Positions 32,732 to 42,179 are shown, numbered from the stretch's first letter. The stretch is DNA of 64,000 bases from Svornostia abyssi (GCA_024666565.1 CP088295.1:3162001-3226000); one strand, 5' to 3'. Program-made: numbers and translations. Notes: a model not told the origin generated them from the sequence alone.

Positions 32732-33585
32732 GTGCGCAGACTCGGTCCCGTTCTCCTCGTGGTCGTCGCAATCCTCGCCGGCTGCGGGGCCGATGACCCC
32801 GAGCAGTCCGATGTGCCCGGGAACGCCGGCGCCACGGACGAGGGTCTCGCGCACATCCACGCCTCGGTGTCCGTAACGGAAACCTCTACATCGCCACCCA
32901 CTACGGCCTCTGGATCGCTCCGAACGGGCAGGTCAAGTCCAAGCGCTTCAGCGAGTCGCGCCAGGACATCATGGGCTTCTCGCAGATCAGCGCCAAGCGC
33001 TTCATCGGCTCCGGCCACCCCGATCCCGCAGACCGCGACCAGCCACCCAACCTCGGCCTGATCGAGTCGCGCGACGGCGGGCGCACCTGGAAGAACATCT
33101 CGCTGCTCGGCGAGGCCGACTTCCACGCCATCGAGGCCGCCGGCGACCGCATCTATGGCGTCAACAGCGCCGACGGACAGCTGTTCGCCAGCACCGACGG
33201 AGGGCGCAAGTGGCAGAAACACACCCCGCCCGCCGGCGTGTTCGGCCTGGCGATCGACCCGCGCGACCCCGACCGCATCGTCGCCTCCACCGAGAACGGC
33301 GTCTTCGCATCCCCGAACAGCGGCCGTGGCTGGCGGCCACTGCGCACCGACGTCGGCGGCCTGCTCGCATGGCCCCGAGCGGATGCTCTGTACCTGCTCG
33401 GAGGCGACGGCGGTATCCAGGTCAGCCGCGACGGCGGCCGCGAGTGGAAAGGCACTGGCAACGTCGGCGGCCAGCCGGCCGCGTTCTTTGCCACCGGCGA
33501 CGAGCTCTACGCCGCTCTGCACGACGGAACGGTCAAGGCTTCGACCGACGGCGGCGCGAACTGGACGCTGCGAGCAACGCCGTGA
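32732..33585 (+). pseudogene. BNR/sialidase-like repeat lipoprotein, frameshifted
   Basis: GTG 32732 begins a lipoprotein signal (VVVAILAGCGAD, lipobox LAGC). The frame breaks near 32861: adding one G gives HIHGLGVRNGNLYIATHYGL, continuing into a beta-propeller with repeated Asp-box-like units (SRDGGRTWKNIS, STDGGRKWQK, SRDGGREWKG, STDGGANWTL). The family is the F510_1955-type 'exo-alpha-sialidase-like' protein often found with copper genes. It shares its promoter region with copC in opposite direction, suggesting joint metal-dependent control. A truncated second copy lies at 40723-40871. Confidence 0.6.
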
Positions 33586-33828
33586 ACGGAATCCGATGCC
33601 TGCGACGACGGCACACCAATGGCGATGTAGGGCGTCAGCCAAGGCCGCCTCGTGCGTGTGCGTGAGGCGTCCGGTAGCTCTCACGTCTCAACGGAGGTCC
33701 GACTGTATGTGTGATGAGCGACGACAGCGGTGATCTGCGGTGCCTCGATCTCTATAGGACCGAAGCGCTTCGAGACGCACTTCCCGCGGCGGCGGCGGGT
33801 GAACCCGCTGCGACCCGGGCGAAGGGGT

Positions 33829-34692
33829 TTAGGGCGCGACGTAGCCGCTCTCCGGCGAGATCGCGCCCGACGTCACCAGCACGAGGACCAACACGCCGAG
33901 GGCGACGCGGTAGACCACGAACGGCAGGTACGACCCGGTCTTCAGGTAGCGCATCAGCCACGCGATCACGGCGTAGCCGACAGCGAAGGCGATCACGGTC
34001 GCGAGGACCGTCGGTCCCCACGCAGTGCCGGTGTCGGGGCCGCCGATGTCCTTGAGCTTGTAGACGCCCGAACCCAGCACGGCGGGGATGGCGAGCAGGA
34101 ATGCGAAGCGCGTCGCGGCTTCCCGCGAGTAGCCCAGCAGCCTGCCGGCGGTGATCGTCCCACCCGACCGCGAGACGCCCGGGATCAGCGCCATGGCCTG
34201 TGCGAGACCGTAGATCAGGCCGTCTCGCACCGTGAGGTCAACGAGGTCGCGGTCGTCGGGCGAGCGCCGGTCAGCCCACCCGAGAAGGAGCGCGAAGCCG
34301 ATCATCGCCAGCGCGATCAGCCGCAGATCCCGGAAGGCCGAGTCGATCGGATGCTCGAGCGCCAGGCCGAGGACGACGATCGGCACGCTGCCGAGGAGGA
34401 CGAGCCAGCCCAGCCGCGCATCGGGGTCATCGGGCCAGCGGCGCGGGGGCAGTGACGCGAGCCAGGCGCGCGCAATGCGGACGATGTCGTGGCGGAAGTA
34501 GAGGACGACCGCGGTCTCCGTCCCGATCTGCGTCACCGCCGTGAATGCCGCGCCGGGGTCGCCCCAGCCAGCGAGGGCCGCGACGATCCGCAGGTGGGCG
34601 CTTGAGGAGATCGGCAGGAACTCCGTGAGGCCCTGCACCACGCCCAGGACGATGGCCTGGGCGTAGTTCAGGGGATCGACGGCGGCAATCAT
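33829..34692 (-). CDS. uppP: Undecaprenyl-diphosphatase UppP (BacA family)
   Basis: The 287-residue integral membrane protein has the UppP signatures: QGLTEFLPISSSAHL near the N-terminus and LIPGVSRSGGTITAG in the middle, with about eight helices. It dephosphorylates undecaprenyl diphosphate to recycle the cell-wall lipid carrier and gives bacitracin resistance when in extra copy. The frame is intact within an otherwise decayed island. Its ATG overlaps the stop of a membrane-protein fragment upstream. The 243 bases between it and the BNR gene hold nothing I can support. Confidence 0.9.
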   Translation of the reverse strand: MIAAVDPLNYAQAIVLGVVQGLTEFLPISSSAHLRIVAALAGWGDPGAAFTAVTQIGTETAVVLYFRHDIVRIARAWLASLPPRRWPDDPDARLGWLVLLGSVPIVVLGLALEHPIDSAFRDLRLIALAMIGFALLLGWADRRSPDDRDLVDLTVRDGLIYGLAQAMALIPGVSRSGGTITAGRLLGYSREAATRFAFLLAIPAVLGSGVYKLKDIGGPDTGTAWGPTVLATVIAFAVGYAVIAWLMRYLKTGSYLPFVVYRVALGVLVLVLVTSGAISPESGYVAP

Positions 34693-34993
34693 GGAGCCGC
34701 CGCTTCGGCGGTCAGCGGGTTCACGTCGCGCTTGGTCACGCTCGGGCAGCCGACCAGCAGGACGATGAGGCCGAGGAGCACCCAGCCGGTCTGCGTCGCG
34801 CCCAGCCCGGAGCCGCCATCAGCTGTCGGCTGCGACAGCCAATCGGCGATCGAGGCGCGGAGCGGGCGCACGAGGATGTACCCAGCCTCGCGGGCGTCAA
34901 GCCAGACGCGGCGAAGCCCGCCCAGTGGCGCTGAAGAAGCATGCGTCGATGCCGCTGTTCACCGCCAAGCGCTGTCCAGTGGGCCAAAATCAT
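34689..34993 (-). pseudogene. Chimeric remnant: copC 5' fragment joined to a DUF347/COG4705-like membrane tail
   Basis: The right part (about 34896-34993) repeats the start of the copC region (GEQRHRRMLLQRH against GEQRRRRTHLQRR, then ASGL), after which the homology stops. The left part (about 34689-34895) reads LVRPLRASIADWLSQPTADG and WVLLGLIVLLVG, which resembles the last helix pair of COG4705-type membrane-anchored proteins. The junction of two truncated genes shows a deletion or recombination event. No complete protein can be made. Confidence 0.5.
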
Positions 34994-35031
34994 CGCCGAT
35001 AGTCAATCATATCTGTTACGGTCAATGCATC

Positions 35032-35364
35032 GTGGACGCGATCGCCCTCCGCACCGTGCTCTTCCACGGGCTCTCGGACCCGAGTCGCCAACGCATCATC
35101 AGCCTGCTCCGGCGCAGGTCGGCACGCGTGACCGATGTCGTGGCAGCAACGGGTTTGTCGCAGCCCAACGCGTCCACGCACTTGGCGTGCTTGTGGGAGT
35201 GCGGGCTCGCTGAGCGAGATCGCCGCGGACGCGAGGTGCACTACTCGCTCGCCGACGGCGTCGACGAACTGCTCGCGGTCGCTGACGCGCTGCTCGACCG
35301 CGCAGGAGAGCGGATCGAATCTTGCCCGAACTACGGGCGCGGCCGGCGCCGCGACGCGGCATGA
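35032..35364 (+). CDS. ArsR-family metal sensor, CmtR-like
   Basis: The GTG at 35032 starts a 110-residue ArsR/SmtB repressor: LFHGLSDPSRQRIISLLRR, then VTDVVAATGLSQPNASTHLA (recognition helix) and HYSLADGVDELL. Cysteines in LACLWECGL (C-x3-C on helix 4) and a late Cys in ESCPNYG reproduce the Cd/Pb site of CmtR. It should repress the P-type ATPase fragment downstream, whose ATG overlaps its stop (ATGA), until Cd or Pb binds. An AT-rich patch just upstream (about 34990-35030) is the likely promoter/operator. Confidence 0.8.
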   Translation: MDAIALRTVLFHGLSDPSRQRIISLLRRRSARVTDVVAATGLSQPNASTHLACLWECGLAERDRRGREVHYSLADGVDELLAVADALLDRAGERIESCPNYGRGRRRDAA

Positions 35365-35905
35365 ACTGCGGTTGTGAGCCCGAGCCCGAGGTCGCCCGCG
35401 GGTTGAGCTGGTTCGAGGCGACGTACCGGTTCGCGCCGCTGCGCAACGCGCTGATCGCCGGGCTGCTGCTCGCGCTCGGCGTCGTCCTCGAGTTGCTCGA
35501 CGTGCCCGAGGTGATCGCGATCGCCTCGTTCGTGGCTGCCATCCCCGTGGGCGCGTGGTTCTTTGCCAAGGAGGGCTGGGAGGAGTTCATGGAGGAGCGC
35601 GAGATCGGCATCGAGGCGCTGATGCTGATCGCCGCCGCCCGGCTGCATCGTCTTTGGCCTGTGGAAGGAAGCCGCCGCGCTGGTGTTCTTGTACTCCCTG
35701 GCGGAGGCGATCGAGGAATTGGCGTTCGCTCGCACGCGCTCGGCCATCCGCGATCTGCTCGACCTCGCGCCCAAGCAGGCCCGCCGGCTTGTTGACGGGC
35801 GCGAGCAGGAGGTCCCGGCCGAGCAGCTTGCGGTCGGTGATGTGTTCGTGGTTCGCCCCGGCGAGGCGCTGCCGACCGACGGTGTGCCCGTCTGCTGCTG
35901 CGGGC
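35361..35905 (+). pseudogene. P1B-type metal ATPase, N-terminal fragment
   Basis: From ATG 35361: MNCGCEPEPE (a Cys motif), membrane helices (RNALIAGLLLALGVVLELL), then a frameshift at a CCC run (35638-35640). With one C less it reads AAAGCIVFGLWKEAAALVFL into YSLAEAIEELAFARTRSAIR and PGEALPTDGV, the start of the actuator domain. The sequence then departs abruptly before the TGES motif, so the catalytic core is missing. The CmtR-like gene upstream suggests a former Cd/Pb exporter (CtpG-like). Confidence 0.7.
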
Positions 35906-35929
35906 GCTGGACGGCGAGGCGATCGCGTG

Positions 35930-36534
35930 AGCGAGCTGCGCTCGTCATCGACGTCGTGTCACTCGTGCTCGCCCTTCGGTGTCCGGACGGTGCTGCAGCG
36001 GCGGCGGACCAGGTCGTCGGGCTTTCACGGTGTCAGCGGCCGCCCCGGCTCGTGGGAGTGGCTCGGCGGCGTTTTGTTCGTGGTCGCGCTCGTCCTCGGG
36101 CTGGCGGCGCCGATCCTGGCGCTCGCCGACATCGTCACGCCGGTGGGCGCACTGACCTCCGACGCCGGGGTGCTGGGTGCGGTGATCTCACTCGCCGCAT
36201 CGCGCTGTCGGTTGCGGCGCCGCGGGCGATGGAGCGTCGTGGCGGATCGGCGTCGACGCCGACGAGCGAACGGACCTCGTGACCGGCGGGGTAGGTCGCC
36301 CACGTTCGCAAACCGTTCTTCACGGCGACGATCGCGGTCGCAGTCGGGCTCGTCCTGATGGTGCCCAGCGTCGTGGCGTTCGCCGCCCTTGCGGCGCTCA
36401 TGGCGGCCGTGGAGCTGCAGGTCCGTGTCGTTGAAGAGCCGTATCTGCTTGGGACTCAAGGCGACGGATATCGCGCGTATGCCGGGCGGGCAGGCCGACT
36501 TGTCCCGCTCGTCGGACGATTGCGCTCGGGCTAG
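35930..36534 (+). pseudogene. Isoprenylcysteine carboxyl methyltransferase-like (ICMT) membrane protein, broken
   Basis: Pieces in three frames line up as one ICMT-family protein: ALVIDVVSLVLA, then (after one extra C at 35972-35974) FGVRTVLQRRRTRSSGFHGV, then WLGGVLFVVALVLGLAAPIL, ERTDLVTGG, and FFTATIAVAVGLVLMVPS to VVEEPYLLGTQGDGYRAYAG, stopping at 36534. At least three indels and no start codon make it non-functional as read. Such small methyltransferase-like proteins often accompany metal islands in Actinobacteria, with unknown substrate. Confidence 0.6.
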
Positions 36535-36589
36535 GACGAAGGATCAATCGCACTTCCTGATGCTCGCACGATCGTTAGAATGTGTATAT

Positions 36590-36949
36590 ATGATGGCCGA
36601 CGAGACCTGTGAGTTGCTGTGCCTGGACACCGTCAAGGCCGAGCGACTGCGCCATGACCTCCCGGGCCTCGACGCGCTGACGTCCGCGGCGGAGGCGGGC
36701 AAGGCGCTGTCTGACCCGACGCGGCTGCGGCTGGCGCTGGCGTTGCGCGACGGCGGCGAGATGTGCGTGTGTGACTTGGCGTGGGTCAGTGAGCGCCAGG
36801 ACAAGCTCGTCTCCCACCACCTGCGGCAGCTGCGCGGGGCCGGGCTGGCATGCTCGCGCAAGGATGGCCGGATGGTGCTGTACTCGCTGACCGGCCGCGG
36901 CGAGGCGCTCCTGGCGGCCCTGACAGCGGCGGCAGGCGTGGCGCGGTGA
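36590..36949 (+). CDS. ArsR-family metal sensor, CadC-like
   Basis: The 119-residue repressor from ATG 36590 has an N-terminal Cys pair (TCELLCLD) and a second pair in helix 3 (EMCVCDLAW), the four-Cys Cd/Pb/Zn site of CadC; the recognition helix is RQDKLVSHHLRQLRGAGL. It should repress the ATPase that follows with a GTGA overlap. The AT-rich TGTGTATATATG directly before the start is the probable -10/operator region. Confidence 0.85.
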   Translation: MMADETCELLCLDTVKAERLRHDLPGLDALTSAAEAGKALSDPTRLRLALALRDGGEMCVCDLAWVSERQDKLVSHHLRQLRGAGLACSRKDGRMVLYSLTGRGEALLAALTAAAGVAR

Positions 36950-39224
36950 GCGGCCTTCCGACATTGCCGATGGCGGGGGCGGACGCTCAGACCGCGCCGC
37001 CCGTGGTCGGTGTCGACGCCCGGCGCTTTCGCGTCGAGGGGATGGACTGCGCCTCGTGTGCGCGCACGGTCGAGAAGGTCGTCGGCGGACTCGACGGGGT
37101 CGTCGCCGTGCAGGTGTCTTTCGGCAACGCGACGCTGTTGGTCGACGGCGAGGTGCCAACCGACGCGGTGAAGGCCGCCGTGCGTCGCGTTGGGTACACC
37201 GCCCACGAGGCCGGGGCACGGTCCGGCGCGCCGGTGCCGTTCTGGCGACGCGGCCCTCGGGCGCTGTCGACGACGGTGTCGGTGGTGCTCCTGCTCGCGG
37301 CGGCGGCCGCGTCGCTCCTGGACGCGCCGCGCGCCGTTAGTGAGTCGCTGTATCTGGCGTCGATGGCGGCCGGGGGTGGCCGATCGCCTACGCGGCGATG
37401 ATGGGGCTCCGACGCCGCACGCTGGACATGAACGTGCTGATGACGATGGCGGCGCTCGGCGCCGTCGGCATCGGCGAGTACGCGGAGGCCGCATGGGTCC
37501 TGGTGCTGTTCGCACTCGGCACCACCCTGGAGAGCTTCGCGCTCGATCGCAGCCGCCAGTCGGTCGAGCAGCTGATGGAGCTGGCACCCGCTGAGGCCAA
37601 CGTGCTCGCCGGTGGCCGCGAGCAGACCGTCGCGGTCGAGGAGATCGCGGCCGGGGTGCTGCTCATCGTCCGCCCGGGCGAGCGCGTGGCGCTCGATGGA
37701 GTGATCGTCGAGGGAGCGTCGAGCATCGACGAGTCGGCGCTGACCGGCGAGTCCGTCCCCGTCGACAAGGAGCCGGGCTCGGAGGTGTTCGCGGGCACGC
37801 TCAACGCGTTCGGCGCCTTCACGATGCGCACGACGTCGGTCGCGGCCGACTCCACGCTCGCGCGGGTGGCACGGCTGGTCGCGGACGCGCAGGGCAGCCG
37901 CGCACCGGCGGAGCGCTTTGTGGATCGCTTCGCGCGCGTGTACACCCCGCTGGTGTTCGTCGCGGCCCTGCTGGTGGCGGTCGTGCCGACGCTGGCCGGC
38001 GGCGACTTCGATACCTGGTCGTACCGGGGGCTGGCGCTGCTGATCGTCGCCTGCCCGTGCGCGCTTGTGATCTCGGTGCCCGTCAGCGTCGTGTCGGCGA
38101 TCGGCGGCGCGGCGCGGCGCGGCGTGCTCATCAAGAGCGGCCAGGCGCTGGAGGACCTCGGGCGGGTCGCGGTCGTCGCTGTGGACAAGACGGGCACCCT
38201 GACGGAGGGTCGCCCGCGGCTTGCCAGCGTGGCCGTGCTCGGCGACGACGGCGAGGACGAGGTCCTCGCGCTCGTCTCGGCGGTCGAGCGCGGCTCGGAG
38301 CATCCGCTCGGCGTGGCGCTCGCGCGCGCCGCTCAGGACCGAGGCCTGTCGGTTCCGGCACCGGCGGACTTCGCGGCACTGCCGGGCCGCGGCGCGGTCG
38401 CGCGCGTGGGCGACCGGTCGCTGTGGGCGGGCGGTCCCCGCCTCTCTGCGGATCGCGGCGTCGCCGAGCCGGCAGCCGTCGGCGACATCGAGGAGCGCGG
38501 CGAGACCCCGGTGCTGCTCGGCGAAGGCGATCGGGTGCTCGCGGTGTTCGGGCTGGCCGATGAGCCACGCGCACAGGCCCCGGGCGCGGTGCAGGCGCTG
38601 CGGGCGAACGTCGAGCACGTCGTGATGCTGACCGGCGACAGCGAGCGCGTCGCGCACGCTGTGGCGCGGCGGACGGGCGTGCAGGAGTGGCGAGCCAGAC
38701 TGCTGCCCGAGGACAAGCTCACCGCCGTTCAAGCTCTGCGCGAGGAGTACGGGCCGATCGCGATGGTCGGTGACGGCGTCAACGACGCTCCCGCGCTGGC
38801 AGGCGCGACGGTCGGCATCGCGATGGGCGCTGCCGGCAGCGACATCGCGCTCGAATCGGCAGACGTCGCCTTGATGGGCGATGAGCTCGATCGCCTGCCC
38901 GACGCGCTGCAGCACGGGCGCCGGGCGCTGCGCGTCATGCGCCAGAACGTCGCGATCTCGCTGCTCACCAAGGCGGTGTTTGTCGTGCTGGCCCCGCTCG
39001 GGTACGTCACGCTTGTCATCGCCGTCGTCGCCGACATGGGAGTCTCGCTGCTCGTGACGCTCAACGGCATGCGGCTGCTGCGCACCGCCGGCGCGACGGG
39101 CTCGGTGACGCTCGTCGGCGCCGTGCCGGAACCGGAGCTTCCGGTCGCGGCGGCGGGCTGTGCCGACGGCTGCTGCGACAGTGCCTCCGGGCGGTCGGCC
39201 GACCGAGACGGCATGCCGGCATGA
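36946..39224 (+). pseudogene. Cd/Zn/Pb-exporting P1B-ATPase (CadA/ZntA type), frameshifted once
   Basis: GTG 36946 opens with a heavy-metal-associated domain (VEGMDCASCARTVEKV), then a membrane helix, and loses frame at a G5 run (37372-37376). Adding one G gives WPIAYAAMMGLRRRTLDMNV, and the rest is intact to 39224: actuator TGES, CPC membrane motif (VACPCALVISVPV), phosphorylation site DKTGTLT, SEHPLG, and GDGVNDAPAL. The protein of about 760 residues ends in a Cys-rich tail (GCADGCCDSAS) that may bind metal. It would pump Cd2+, Zn2+ or Pb2+ out of the cell. All catalytic motifs are present, so the single missing G may be a sequencing error. Confidence 0.85.
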
Positions 39225-39334
39225 CCGACGAGGATGGGCCGCTGCGCCACGCGCTGGACGCCGCACTCCTCGTCGTCCGCGTCTCCTCGGCGCAGCGTCC
39301 GCCCCGGCTCGCACCGACTGGAGCGTGAGGTCAC

Positions 39335-39988
39335 ATTCCCGACGCAGACACCGCCCTTGCCACGAGCGGCCCGCCCGCGACCGACGACGCCACCGAGCGT
39401 CTTCGCCGCCGCGGGCTGCGGCTGGCCTGGTTCATCGTCGCGTGGGACATCGTGGAGGGCGTCGTCGCCGTCACGGCCGGTCTGGCGGCGGGGTCGATCG
39501 CGCTGGTCGGCTTCGGAATCGACTCCGGGATCGAGGTGTTCGCGGCCAGCGTGGTGATCTGGCAGCTGCGCGGCGGGGCCCACGCGCGCATGCGCACCGC
39601 GCTGCGTCTGATCGCGATCAGCTTCTTCCTGCTCGGCTCATACGTCGCGTTTGAGTCCGTCCGCGATCTGGTGAACGCCGACAAGGCCGGCGAGTCGGTC
39701 CTGGGCATCGTGCTCAACATGGTCGCGCTGGCGGTGATGGTCCCCGTCGCGATCGCCCAGCGCCGAACAGGGCTCGACCTCGGCAACCAGGTGCTTGTCG
39801 CGCAGTCCGCGGAGACACGGCTGTCGAACTACCTGTCGATCAGCCTGCTGGTCGGCCTCGGCCTCAACGTCGCATTCGGGCTGTGGTGGGCAGACCCCGT
39901 CGTCGCTCTGGGCGTCGCAGGGATCGCGGTCAAGGAAGGCACAGAGGCGTGGCGAGAGTCCCGCGAGGAGGAGGACGACGCGCCGTGA
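39335..39988 (+). CDS. Cation diffusion facilitator (CDF) family transporter
   Basis: The conserved part, from RGLRLAWFIVAWDIVEGVVA through SIALVGFGIDSGIEVFAASV to SREEEDDAP, gives a six-helix transporter of about 217 residues. The HxxxD/DxxxD-type metal residues appear as GFGIDSGIE and LWWADPVVALG. No ATG, GTG or TTG exists between the upstream in-frame stop (39326) and the conserved start; the only sensible initiator is ATT at 39335, seven bases after GAGG. A 35-codon frame (39221-39328) overlaps the ATPase stop just before. The stop overlaps the cyclase start (GTGA). It probably exports Zn or Cd. Confidence 0.7.
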   Translation: MPDADTALATSGPPATDDATERLRRRGLRLAWFIVAWDIVEGVVAVTAGLAAGSIALVGFGIDSGIEVFAASVVIWQLRGGAHARMRTALRLIAISFFLLGSYVAFESVRDLVNADKAGESVLGIVLNMVALAVMVPVAIAQRRTGLDLGNQVLVAQSAETRLSNYLSISLLVGLGLNVAFGLWWADPVVALGVAGIAVKEGTEAWRESREEEDDAP

Positions 39989-40666
39989 CCGACGAGCACC
40001 ACACGTTCGTATTCGCCGACCTCGCCGGCTTCACCGCGCTCACGGAGGCCCACGGCGACGAGCACGCGGCGGACATCGCGCTGGAGTTCTGCCGCGAGCT
40101 CAACCGCCCGGCTGCCCGACGACGCCGAGGATCTGAAGATGCTCGGCGACGCCTGCCTCCTGCGCGTCGCCGCCGCGCGCGACGCCGTCGCACTCGGCCT
40201 CCGGCTGACCGATGAGCTCGGGCGCCGCCACGGGTTTCCGGATGTGCGTGTCGGCATGCACACCGGCGGCGCGGCGCGTCGCGGCGACGATTGGTTCGGT
40301 TCCACGATCAATATCGCCGCTCGCGTCGCCGAGCTCGCCGGCCCGACCGAGGTGCTGCTCACCGCGGCAACGCTGCAGGCCGCGGGGACACTCGACGGCG
40401 TGGGGTTCGAGGACCGTGGGACATATGAGCTACGCCACGTGACGGCGCCTGCGCATCTTTACCGTGCCCGGGCGACAGGCCCCTTCGAGGTCAGCAGGAT
40501 GTGGTCAGTCGACCCCGTCTGTCAGATGCGGGTCGAGGTCCAGCGTGCCGCGATGGCGATCCGCCACGGTGGCAGCGAGGTCTTCTTCTGCTCGCCGTCG
40601 TGCGCGCAGGAGTTCCTGCGCAAGCCGGAGCGCTACGCCCGCCAGGCGGGGAGGAGCGGAAGCTGA
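39985..40666 (+). pseudogene. Class III adenylate/guanylate cyclase domain fused to a YHS metal-binding domain, frameshifted
   Basis: GTG 39985 begins TFVFADLAGFTALTEAHGDE, the first part of a class III cyclase catalytic domain. At a CCC run (40107-40109) the frame shifts; with one C less it reads LPDDAEDLKMLGDACLLRV, then HTGGAARRGDDWFGSTINIA with the catalytic Asn and Arg. The last 55 residues (VDPVCQMRVEVQRAAMAIRH...VFFCSPSCAQEFLRKPERY) form a YHS/TRASH-type domain with three Cys, which binds metal in copper- and mercury-handling proteins. The fusion suggests a metal-linked nucleotide signal. Confidence 0.65.
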
Positions 40667-40694
40667 GCCCGATGCGCCGACTCGGACCAGGCTT

Positions 40695-40713
40695 CTACTA
40701 TGACGAATAGTAG
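40695..40713. promoter_or_regulatory. Operator palindrome, copy 2
   Basis: Identical to 32704-32722 (CTACTAT-GACGA-ATAGTAG), and again followed after nine bases by GTGCGCAGACTCG. Here it precedes only a truncated gene, so it is a duplicated promoter left after a deletion. Confidence 0.6.
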
Positions 40714-40722
40714 GATGAGCAG

Positions 40723-40871
40723 GTGCGCAGACTCGCCCTCGTTGCCGTCTCGGCGGCCAGCCGGCCGCATTCTTTGCCGCCGGCGACGAGCTCTATGCCG
40801 CCCTGCACGACGGAACGGTCAAGGCTTCGACCGACGGCCGCGCCAACTGGACGCTGCGAGCAACGCCGTGA
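40723..40871 (+). pseudogene. Internally deleted copy of the BNR lipoprotein gene
   Basis: The first bases match the start of the gene at 32732; the sequence then jumps, at a GGCGGCCAGCCGGCC stretch, to the last 120 bases of that gene (AALHDGTVKASTDG-type ending) with few substitutions. About 0.7 kb is missing compared with copy 1, consistent with recombination between short repeats. Confidence 0.6.
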
Positions 40872-41017
40872 ACCGAATCAGTCGCACGCCCGGCGGTGGC
40901 CGCCGCCGCGGATGGTGGTGGCGACGACATCGAGCAGGCGGCGTTCGGGTTGTCCCGGCCCTCACCAGGAGCGACGCGTCGTCTCGTGGCTGCACGGATC
41001 TCCTACGGTGGGTCGTG

Positions 41018-41251
41018 ATGCCTGGTCGCGCTGCCGACCACTGGGGAGAACCGCGGCGAACCTTCGTGTTCGCCGACCGTGCGTGGTGCACGGCACCCAC
41101 CGAAGTCCACGGAGACGAGATGGCAGCCGACATGGCCGAGCAGTTCTGTCGTGAGGTCGGCGCCGCGCTGCCGTCAGAGGCGGAAGACCCGAAGTCGCTG
41201 GGCGACGCCCGGATGATCCACGTCGCGCCTGCGCTCAGGCCCCGGCGGTAA
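41018..41251 (+). pseudogene. Truncated class III cyclase fragment
   Basis: A 77-residue frame, RRTFVFADRAWCTAPTEVHG to EDPKSLGDARMIHVAP, that parallels the start of the cyclase at 39985 (TFVFADLAGFTALTEAHGDE ... EDLKMLGDACLLRV). It ends at 41251, directly before ccdA, and lacks the rest of the catalytic domain. The key Asp of the first motif is kept, but Gly/Phe are changed, so it is a decayed duplicate. Confidence 0.55.
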
Positions 41252-41989
41252 ATGGACGTCGCGGCCCCCAGCATCGTCCTGGCCTTCACGGCCGGCTTCC
41301 TGTCGTTCATCTCGCCGTGTTGCCTGCCGCTCGTGCCCGGGTATCTCGCGACGGTCACCGGCGGCGCGCCGGGCGAGCTCGACCGCAGCCCGAAGGGCGC
41401 GGTGCTCGGCCGAAGCCTGACCTTCATCGGAACGTTCTCGCTCGTCTTCATCCTGCTCGGCCTGAGTGCGACGGCCGCGGGCTCGCTGCTGTTCGAGAAC
41501 CGCGAAACGCTCAATACCGTCGCCGGAATCTCGGTGATCGCGATGGGCACCCTCTTCATCACGTCGACGTTCGTTACGAGCCTGAACCGCGAGTGGCGCC
41601 CGCCGGGTCTGATCGAGCGCGCCGGCAGAGGCGGGCCGGTGATCGCCGGCGCCGCGTTCGCGATCGCCTGGACACCCTGCATCGGTCCGACCCTCGCGGC
41701 GATTCTCGGGCTCGCGGCGACAAGCTCAGGCACGGCGCAGGGCGGCCTGCTGCTCGCCGTGTACGCGGCCGGGCTGGGCGTGCCCTTCCTGCTGACCGCG
41801 ATCGCGTTCAACGGCGCGACGAGCGCGTTCAACGTGCTCAAGCGGCATTACCTCGCCATCCAGCTCACCGCCGGAGTCGTGCTGATCGCCATGGGCTACC
41901 TCGTCCTCAGCGGCGAGATGTTCCGGCTCAATGCGGAGGCTCAGCGGCTGCTCGGCGAACTCGGTCTGGATTTCATCTACGGCATCTGA
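41252..41989 (+). CDS. ccdA: Cytochrome c biogenesis / thiol-redox membrane protein CcdA
   Basis: The 245-residue protein has six membrane helices and the two CcdA cysteine motifs, SPCCLPLVPGYL in helix 1 and TPCIGPTLAAIL in helix 4. It carries electrons from cytoplasmic thioredoxin to extracytoplasmic thiol proteins. It is intact, unlike most of the island; the gene starts directly after the cyclase fragment. In metal islands CcdA homologues support periplasmic thiol proteins, but no partner thioredoxin is seen here. Confidence 0.87.
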   Translation: MDVAAPSIVLAFTAGFLSFISPCCLPLVPGYLATVTGGAPGELDRSPKGAVLGRSLTFIGTFSLVFILLGLSATAAGSLLFENRETLNTVAGISVIAMGTLFITSTFVTSLNREWRPPGLIERAGRGGPVIAGAAFAIAWTPCIGPTLAAILGLAATSSGTAQGGLLLAVYAAGLGVPFLLTAIAFNGATSAFNVLKRHYLAIQLTAGVVLIAMGYLVLSGEMFRLNAEAQRLLGELGLDFIYGI

Positions 41990-42179
41990 CGCGGCGGGAG
42001 TACGACCCTCCGCTCAGGCGCCATGTCGCGCGGCGCCTTCGCCCAACCGCGCGGGCTGGCGAAGCGCAGGATGCTTCGGACCTACGTCTGGACGGCGGGT
42101 CGCTCCCGGCCGACTTGGAGCAGGGCTTTCGCAGAACGACCTCGTCACACCTGTGGAACACGTTGGCGGGCGACCGGGG

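Noticed and set aside
36987..39314. 775-residue minus-strand open frame over the metal ATPase
   Set aside because: Antisense shadow; the plus strand carries every P-type ATPase motif.
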